This document shows, piece by piece, positions 58,792-64,000 of a stretch of 64,000 nucleotides of DNA. The DNA lies in NCBI RefSeq assembly GCF_005405345.1, contig NZ_BJDW01000004.1, positions 99,975-163,974 on the forward strand, written 5' to 3'. This stretch comes from Enterococcus viikkiensis. Its GTDB lineage: Bacteria; Bacillota; Bacilli; Lactobacillales; Enterococcaceae. The position numbers and the translations under genes were made by a program. The notes beneath the pieces were generated by a model. It saw only the letters and a list, made by a program, of their open reading frames with translations. It did not search any database and was not told the origin of the DNA. Each line of letters starts with the position of its first letter. Positions within the stretch are counted from its first letter, which is position 1.

Positions 58792-61431
58792 TTATGAAAT
58801 GGTACGTAAGCTTTCGATCCGATCTTGTACGGCCGCTTGTTTTTCTAAATAATCTTTTTCCTTCGCCCGTTCTTCTGCTACCACGGCTTCAGGAGCGTTG
58901 GCAACAAATCGTTCATTGGCTAATTTTCCTTGAACTCGTTTGACTTCACCAGTCCATTTGGCCAATTCTTTTTCCAAACGTTTGATTTCTTCTTCGATGT
59001 TGATTAAGCCTGCCAGTGGCAGATAAATTTCAGCTCCAGTTAAAACGGCTGACATCGCTAAATCAGGCGCAGTAATATCGCTAGCAATCGTCAACTCTTC
59101 TGGATTACAGAAACGCTCGATATAACTTGTATTTTCAATTAAGAACTCTTCAACCTTAGGGTCACTCGTTTTGATCAACAACGTAATTGGTTTTGAAAGC
59201 GGTGTATTCACTTCAGCCCGAATGTTCCGAACCGAACGGATCAATTCCTTCAAGACTTCCATCCCTTTAGCTGCTGTATCATCGTTGTTCTCCGGTTGAA
59301 CCACCGGATACTCAGCGACGACTAATGATTCGCCAGTATGTGGAAGTTTCGCCCAAATTTCTTCTGTCACAAATGGCATGATTGGGTGCAATAGGCGCAA
59401 TGTTTGATCCAAGACATGAACTAAGATACTCTTGTTGGTTTTCTTAGCCGCTTCGTCTTCACCGTAAAGAATTTCTTTACTCATCTCGATATACCAGTCA
59501 CAGAAATCATCCCACATGAAGTTATACAATTGACGTCCGGCTTCTCCAAATTCAAATTGGTCAAAAAGACTCGTCACTTTTTCAATCGTTTCATTCAAGC
59601 GAGTCAGAATCCAACGATCGGCAACCGTCTTCTCACCAGAAAAATCAATATCCGCCGTGGTGAAGTCTTCCACATTCATTATCACGAAACGAGAAGCGTT
59701 CCAGATTTTATTGATAAAGTTCCAGGCAGCATCCATTTTTTCATAACTGAAGCGAACATCTTGACCTGGTGCAGAACCAGTGGATAAGAACCAACGTAAG
59801 GCATCTGCACCATATTTTTCAATGACATCCATTGGGTCGATCCCGTTGCCTAAAGATTTACTCATTTTGCGACCTTGTTCATCCCGAATCAAGCCATGGA
59901 TCAACACATTTTTAAATGGTCGTTCGTCCGTGAACTCCAAACTTTGGAAGATCATGCGGCTAACCCAGAAGAAAATAATATCGTAGCCTGTGACTAACGT
60001 ACTGGTTGGGAAGTAGCGCTTATAATCTTCACTATCTTCGTCCGGCCACCCCATCGTAGAAAACGGCCATAAGGCAGAGCTAAACCACGTATCCAAAACA
60101 TCTGGATCTTGTTCCCAATTTTCGCTATCGGCAGGCGCATCCATGCCGACATACATTTCGCCGGTTTCTTTATGGTACCAAGCAGGAATCCGATGGCCCC
60201 ACCATAATTGGCGAGAGATAACCCAGTCATGCACGTTTTCCATCCAAGTCATAAAGGTATTGTTGAAGCGTGGTGGGAAAAATTCTACCGCATTGTCTGT
60301 TGCTTGATTTTTCACTGCTTGATCAGCAAGAGGTGCCATCTTAACAAACCATTGGGTTGATAAGCGCGGTTCCACAACGACACCTGTCCGTTCTGAATGT
60401 CCGACACTGTGAACCATTTTTTCAACTTTAATTAACCGACCGATTTCTTTCAAATCCGCAACGATTGCCTTACGAGCGGCGAAACGATCCAGCCCTGCAT
60501 ATTTACCAGCCAGTTCATTCATGCTACCATCTGGATTCATTACATTTACCCGTGGCAAGTGATGACGATTCCCCACCTCAAAGTCATTAGGGTCATGAGC
60601 CGGTGTAATTTTCACGGCACCCGTCCCAAATTCACGATCTACGTAACTATCCGCAATAATTGGAATTTCTTTATCCAACAATGGTAAAATCGCTTTTTTA
60701 CCAATCAACTCTTTATAGCGATCATCTTCTGGATGAACCGCGATCGCTGTATCCCCTAGCATCGTTTCCGGACGCGTCGTTGCGATTTCCAGCACACCAC
60801 TGCCGTCAGCTAATAGGTAAGAAACATGATAGAAGGCACCTTCCACGTCTTTATGAATTACTTCAATATCTGATAAAGCTGTTTTTGCTTGCGGGTCCCA
60901 GTTAATAATATATTCACCGCGGTAAATTAAGTCCTTTTCATATAAAGAAACAAAAACCTTACGAACCGCATCAGATAACCCATCATCCAGCGTAAAACGC
61001 TCGCGGCTGTAATCCAATGATAACCCTAGCTTCGCCCATTGTTCACGGATGTGTCCAGCATATTCTTCTTTCCATTCCCACACTTGATCGACAAATTTTT
61101 CACGACCAAGGTCATAACGAGAAATCCCTTGTTCCCGCAATTTTTCTTCAACTTTGGCTTGAGTTGCGATACCAGCATGATCCATTCCCGGCAGCCATAA
61201 CGTGTCAAAGCCTTGCATCCGTTTTTGGCGAATGATCATATCTTGTAACGTCGTATCCCAAGCGTGTCCTAAATGCAATTTTCCCGTTACGTTTGGCGGC
61301 GGAATCACGATTGAATAAGGCTTCGCCTGTTTATCTTCTGACGGTTTGAATAACTCTTGATCTAGCCATTTTTGGTAACGACCCGCTTCAACTTCTTGCG
61401 GATTAAATTTTGTTGGTAAATTTTCAGTCAT
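58792..61431 (-). CDS. valS: Valyl-tRNA synthetase
   Basis: ValRS charges tRNA-Val. The 879-residue protein has the class I motif HLGH (residues 53-56 in [13 protein letters not shown]), the editing domain ([12 protein letters not shown]), [12 protein letters not shown] (about residue 525), the anticodon-binding domain, and a C-terminal coiled coil (residues about 810-879). A T-box leader controls it. The length is standard. Confidence 0.97.
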   Translation of the reverse strand: MTENLPTKFNPQEVEAGRYQKWLDQELFKPSEDKQAKPYSIVIPPPNVTGKLHLGHAWDTTLQDMIIRQKRMQGFDTLWLPGMDHAGIATQAKVEEKLREQGISRYDLGREKFVDQVWEWKEEYAGHIREQWAKLGLSLDYSRERFTLDDGLSDAVRKVFVSLYEKDLIYRGEYIINWDPQAKTALSDIEVIHKDVEGAFYHVSYLLADGSGVLEIATTRPETMLGDTAIAVHPEDDRYKELIGKKAILPLLDKEIPIIADSYVDREFGTGAVKITPAHDPNDFEVGNRHHLPRVNVMNPDGSMNELAGKYAGLDRFAARKAIVADLKEIGRLIKVEKMVHSVGHSERTGVVVEPRLSTQWFVKMAPLADQAVKNQATDNAVEFFPPRFNNTFMTWMENVHDWVISRQLWWGHRIPAWYHKETGEMYVGMDAPADSENWEQDPDVLDTWFSSALWPFSTMGWPDEDSEDYKRYFPTSTLVTGYDIIFFWVSRMIFQSLEFTDERPFKNVLIHGLIRDEQGRKMSKSLGNGIDPMDVIEKYGADALRWFLSTGSAPGQDVRFSYEKMDAAWNFINKIWNASRFVIMNVEDFTTADIDFSGEKTVADRWILTRLNETIEKVTSLFDQFEFGEAGRQLYNFMWDDFCDWYIEMSKEILYGEDEAAKKTNKSILVHVLDQTLRLLHPIMPFVTEEIWAKLPHTGESLVVAEYPVVQPENNDDTAAKGMEVLKELIRSVRNIRAEVNTPLSKPITLLIKTSDPKVEEFLIENTSYIERFCNPEELTIASDITAPDLAMSAVLTGAEIYLPLAGLINIEEEIKRLEKELAKWTGEVKRVQGKLANERFVANAPEAVVAEERAKEKDYLEKQAAVQDRIESLRTIS

Positions 61432-61606
61432 AACTGTTCCTCCTAAAATTGATTGATAAAAGTTTTGGCTCTGCTCGTTTGTGGTAAAACTGGACTGACC
61501 GCTAGCTCAAAAAATTCTTTCTCTTCCTACACATATGATAAAGCGAGCCAGCAGATTCTTTCACTTGGAGCAAACATGATTGTCTCTTTTAAGCTAAAGA
61601 AACTGC

Positions 61607-61843
61607 AAAAAAAGTCCTAAAACACAACTGTGTTTTAGGACGTAAATTACGCGGTACCACCTAAATTGCAGAAAAATTTCCTGCCGCTCAAGCATGTGTT
61701 AACGGTCATGCGCCGTGCGTTCCTACTGATTCAAAACGCAAACTCCCAAGCTACCTTCTGTAAGTCAAAGTGAAAATGTTGCAGCAGATCATTTTCTCTC
61801 TATAACATTGAGCTTACATACTCCTCTTGATCATCGTATGAAT
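61607..61843 (-). promoter_or_regulatory. T-box riboswitch of valS
   Basis: The leader contains the T-box AGGTGGTACCGCG (61650-61662) and a terminator GTCCTAAAACAC/GTGTTTTAGGAC with T7 (61607-61641), which competes with the antiterminator. Upstream lies a long structured stem I. GAAGGTAGCTTGG in its 3' side offers GTA, a valine codon, as likely specifier. Uncharged tRNA-Val should favour antitermination. Confidence 0.92.
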
Positions 61844-61844
61844 C

Positions 61845-61873
61845 ATTCTACAATGAACTTGAAAACTTGTAAA
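61845..61873 (-). promoter_or_regulatory. valS promoter
   Basis: On the minus strand TTTACA (61868-61873), 17 bases and TAGAAT (61845-61850), just after the rex stop codon and before the T-box leader. Confidence 0.65.
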
Positions 61874-61875
61874 GT

Positions 61876-62520
61876 CTAAGCGAGTGATTGACCATCAAAA
61901 TAAATCAAGGTCTGCAATTCCGAAGTCAAATCAATATAGTGAACATGCACATTTTCCGGAACTTTCAGTGGATCAGGAGCAAAGTTTAAAATAGCCGTAA
62001 TCCCACTTGCCACCACTTGATCGATGGCGCCTTGGGCATACTGGCTAGGCACCGTTGAGATCGCCACCGTAATTTGCTTTTCTTTTAGGACATCGCTTAA
62101 CTCTTTAATTGAATAAACTGGATAGCCGCAAATCTCTGTGCCGACTTTAGCCGGATCATTATCAAAAGCGCAGACAATATTTAAATTTTCATTCCGTCTA
62201 AAATTATTATTCAGCAAGGCCTGTCCCAAATTTCCACAGCCAATTAGGGCAATTCGTTTTTCTTCCTTCGTTTCCAATATATCGCTGAAAACTTTAATTA
62301 AATCATTGACATCATAGCCATAACCGCTGCGTCCCAGCTCGCCAAAATGTGAAAAATCACGGCGAATAGTTGCCGAACCAACTTGGGTCATTTTACTAAG
62401 CTCAGAAGACTTCACGCGATTGACACCATTTTTTTCTAAATTTTTTAAGCAACGCAAATACAATGAAAGACGTTTCGTCGTTGCTTTTGAGAGAACGGGT
62501 TTTTCAATTATGCGGTTCAT
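61876..62520 (-). CDS. rex: Redox-sensing transcriptional repressor Rex
   Basis: Rex senses the NADH/NAD+ ratio and represses fermentation and respiration genes. The 214-residue protein has an N-terminal winged helix (LSLYLRCLKNLEKNGVNRVKSSEL, and VGSATIRRDFSHFGELGRSGYGY) and a Rossmann domain with GCGNLG (residues 94-99) and a C-terminal domain-swap helix. All key parts are present. Its promoter lies just upstream. Confidence 0.96.
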   Translation of the reverse strand: MNRIIEKPVLSKATTKRLSLYLRCLKNLEKNGVNRVKSSELSKMTQVGSATIRRDFSHFGELGRSGYGYDVNDLIKVFSDILETKEEKRIALIGCGNLGQALLNNNFRRNENLNIVCAFDNDPAKVGTEICGYPVYSIKELSDVLKEKQITVAISTVPSQYAQGAIDQVVASGITAILNFAPDPLKVPENVHVHYIDLTSELQTLIYFDGQSLA

Positions 62521-62555
62521 AAAGATACTCCTTTGTTAAAAACTTCACATGAATA

Positions 62556-62584
62556 ATTTTAGCATGAATATTTTTGTTTAACAA
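62556..62584 (-). promoter_or_regulatory. rex promoter
   Basis: On the minus strand TTGTTA (62579-62584), 17 bases and TGCTAAAAT with an extended -10 (62556-62561). The -35 overlaps TTGTTAAACAA, a small palindrome that recalls half of a Rex box (TTGTGAA...TTCACAA), but the match is weak. Confidence 0.5.
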
Positions 62585-62616
62585 TCCTTTGTCAAAAAAA
62601 AGCACCAAATATTGCA

Positions 62617-62653
62617 AAAGAGCAAGAAATCAAAATTGATTTCTTGCTCTTTT
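62617..62653. terminator. Terminator after thiI
   Basis: AAAAGAGCAAGAAATCAA and TTGATTTCTTGCTCTTTT pair perfectly around one base, a very stable stem with T-rich flanks on both strands. Confidence 0.85.
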
Positions 62654-62657
62654 ATCA

Positions 62658-63866
62658 TTATAACAAATCAGCAAATTCTTCTGTTTTTTCGCTTTGCTGT
62701 GGTGTAATCTCTTCAACCTTTAGTCCGGCTAAACAACGAGCCATCATGCCTTCAATATCAAAACGCTCTTCCAACTCTAAAACCTTTTCTAGATTAGGGC
62801 GCGTCTTTGGTTGTGGTGGTGCAAAAATCGTACAGCAATCTTCAAAGGGCTGGATCGCTAATTCAAATGTGTCGATCTTTTCAGCCAGTTCGATGATCTC
62901 CGTCTTATCCATTGTTACGACTGGTCGAATGATCGGCGTCGTGGTCACTTCGTTGATTGCTACCATACTGTGAAGCGTTTGAGAAGCTACTTGACCAAGT
63001 GATTCGCCATTGATGATCACTAACCCATGACGTCTTTCCCGAATGGCATCTGTCAAACGCAGCATCATCCGACGAGTCAGCGTCATCCAATAACCTTGAG
63101 GACTGTGTTTTTTGATTTCTTCTTGAATCTCAGTAAACGGCACTTCAATAAATTGGATGCCCCCAACATACGGTGTTAACTTTTCAGTTAAATCTTTGGC
63201 TTTTTGCAAGGCTTGTTCACTTGTGTAAGGCGGACTAGCAAAATGAACAGCTTCAATCTCAACGCCTCGTTTCATCGCTAAATAACCCGCTACCGGTGAA
63301 TCGATCCCGCCAGAAAGCATCAGCATCCCTTTGCCACTCGTACCCACTGGCAGCCCGCCAGCCCCTTTGATCGTCTCATAAGATAGATAGGCACTGTCAC
63401 GGCGAATTTCAACTCGTAAATTAATATCCGGATGCTTCATTTGAGCCTGTATTTCTGGACAAACATCCATCACGGCATCCCCTAAGTATTGTTGCAGGCC
63501 ATGGCTGTCTAATTCAAAATCGTGGTCGCTGCGTTTCGCTGTAATCTTGAAGGTTTCTTTTCCTGTGTAGATTTCTTCCATGATTTGTTGAGTCATTTGT
63601 TTTAAGGCTTCAAGCTTTTTTTCTACTTGAATGCTGGGCGAAAAAGTTTGGATACCAAAAACTTTTTTTAATTTTGGCAGCACCAAACTGCTATCTTCCC
63701 CATTTAATAAAATATGCATCCGATCGCGATCCGCGTGAATTTTCAAGTTTGGAAATTCTACTAACGCTCCTCGAACATTTTGCGCTAGCTGCATAATGAA
63801 GCTGCGCCGATTTTTGCCTTTCGTTGACAATTCACCATAACGCACCATAATTTCAGTATATTGCAA
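62658..63866 (-). CDS. thiI: tRNA 4-thiouridine synthase ThiI
   Basis: ThiI puts sulfur on uridine-8 of tRNA and can help make the thiazole of thiamin. The 402-residue protein has a THUMP domain (residues about 60-165), the PP-loop ATPase motif [14 protein letters not shown], and ends without the rhodanese domain found in E. coli ThiI, as usual in Firmicutes. The catalytic-region Cys in PFEDCCTIF is present. Sulfur would come from a cysteine desulfurase, whose gene normally lies directly upstream. Its SD lies in a repeat shared with pstB. Confidence 0.94.
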   Translation of the reverse strand: MQYTEIMVRYGELSTKGKNRRSFIMQLAQNVRGALVEFPNLKIHADRDRMHILLNGEDSSLVLPKLKKVFGIQTFSPSIQVEKKLEALKQMTQQIMEEIYTGKETFKITAKRSDHDFELDSHGLQQYLGDAVMDVCPEIQAQMKHPDINLRVEIRRDSAYLSYETIKGAGGLPVGTSGKGMLMLSGGIDSPVAGYLAMKRGVEIEAVHFASPPYTSEQALQKAKDLTEKLTPYVGGIQFIEVPFTEIQEEIKKHSPQGYWMTLTRRMMLRLTDAIRERRHGLVIINGESLGQVASQTLHSMVAINEVTTTPIIRPVVTMDKTEIIELAEKIDTFELAIQPFEDCCTIFAPPQPKTRPNLEKVLELEERFDIEGMMARCLAGLKVEEITPQQSEKTEEFADLL

Positions 63867-63872
63867 GATGAT

Positions 63873-63955
63873 TCTCCTTTTTCATATTCATGTATTTATT
63901 TTTCCTACGTTCAGGAAAAATAAGTTTGATTTTCAAGCCGTATATCATTCAGCTA
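63873..63955. repeat. Intergenic repeat, copy B (near-identical copy at 1497-1580)
   Basis: This copy lies directly before thiI. It carries TTTTTCCT-ACGTTC-AGGAAAAA, an 8-pair hairpin, and the same AAAAAGGAGA ribosome binding site at its end on the minus strand. Shared blocks include AAGTTTGAT and TTCAAGCCGTATATCATTC. It overlaps the last bases of the upstream frame. Confidence 0.75.
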
Positions 63956-64000
63956 TACTTTTCATCTTCCATTATCGCTCTTAGCTCTTGCTGAAAGCTT
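63949..64000 (-). CDS. C-terminal fragment of an upstream gene, possibly a cysteine desulfurase
   Basis: The last 52 bases on the minus strand read in one frame as SFQQELRAIMEDEKYS and a TGA, an ordinary soluble protein end. A NifS/IscS-type cysteine desulfurase gene usually lies directly upstream of thiI, so this is a plausible assignment, but 16 residues cannot confirm it. Confidence 0.4.
   Translation of the reverse strand, partial: SFQQELRAIMEDEKYS

Noticed and set aside
62521..62616. Full Rex operator at the rex promoter
   Set aside because: Only TTGTTAAACAA and loose half-sites are present; the full TTGTGAA...TTCACAA pattern is missing.

Overview
The window reads as chromosomal core sequence of a low-to-mid GC Gram-positive coccus of the Lactobacillales, most likely an Enterococcus. 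The evidence is the gene set and order: pst-phoU, ftsEX-prfB-secA-hpf-comFCA, an F-ATPase operon beside murA/epuA, rpoY-rnjA, rex, a T-box valS, and strong AGGAGG-type ribosome binding sites. The species cannot be fixed from the sequence alone. No prophage, insertion sequence, integron or CRISPR array was seen. Almost everything lies on the minus strand; yigZ, two tetR genes and rpoY-rnjA are on the plus strand.

Layout. 1-5.9 kb: phosphate uptake (pstS, then pstC-pstA-pstB-pstB-phoU behind a PHO-box-like repeat). 6-8.5 kb: cardiolipin synthase, an ElaA-like acetyltransferase and an SMR exporter with an attenuator-like leader. 8.5-17 kb: ftsX, ftsE, prfB (with its programmed +1 frameshift), secA, hpf, comFC, comFA and a small conserved protein. 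17-24 kb: yigZ, an autoregulated-looking GntR/UTRA repressor, a 1413-residue activase/dehydratase-like fusion protein and its divergent TetR regulator. 24-30 kb: a small basic ORF, tRNA-Gln and tRNA-Tyr, a DUF2969 protein, and the branched-chain amino acid operon livJ-livH-livM-livG-livF with a CBS-ACT protein at its end. 30.7-33 kb: yidD, epuA, murA and a DUF1146 protein. 33.3-39.7 kb: the eight-gene ATP synthase operon atpBEFHAGDC, without an atpI just upstream. 40-45.6 kb: smpB, rnr, a carboxylesterase and secG, then the yjdJ/yjdI pair, a small unknown and a gamma-carbonic-anhydrase-like protein. 45.7-52.4 kb: an M29 aminopeptidase, an APC-family permease, and a heterodimeric ABC exporter pair. 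52.9-58.6 kb: rpoY-rnjA, a second TetR, a cold-shock protein, radC, a HAD phosphatase and folC. 58.8-64 kb: valS under a T-box, rex, thiI, and probably the last codons of an upstream gene, perhaps a cysteine desulfurase.

The genes serve energy and nutrient handling (ATP synthase, phosphate and branched-chain amino acid uptake, redox sensing), envelope and division (murA, ftsEX, cls, secA/secG), RNA turnover and translation (rnjA, rnr, smpB, prfB, hpf, valS, thiI), and efflux. The most unusual items are a repeat that supplies the ribosome binding sites of pstB and thiI inside operons, the fused activase/dehydratase protein with its divergent TetR gene, a terminator-like hairpin that captures the radC ribosome binding site, the leader of the SMR exporter gene, and a family of short intergenic repeats related to GTTCGTGAAGCCGGAC. 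Starts were chosen by ribosome binding site, so several differ from the longest open frame. All functions are inferred from recognised motifs and gene order; no searches were run.
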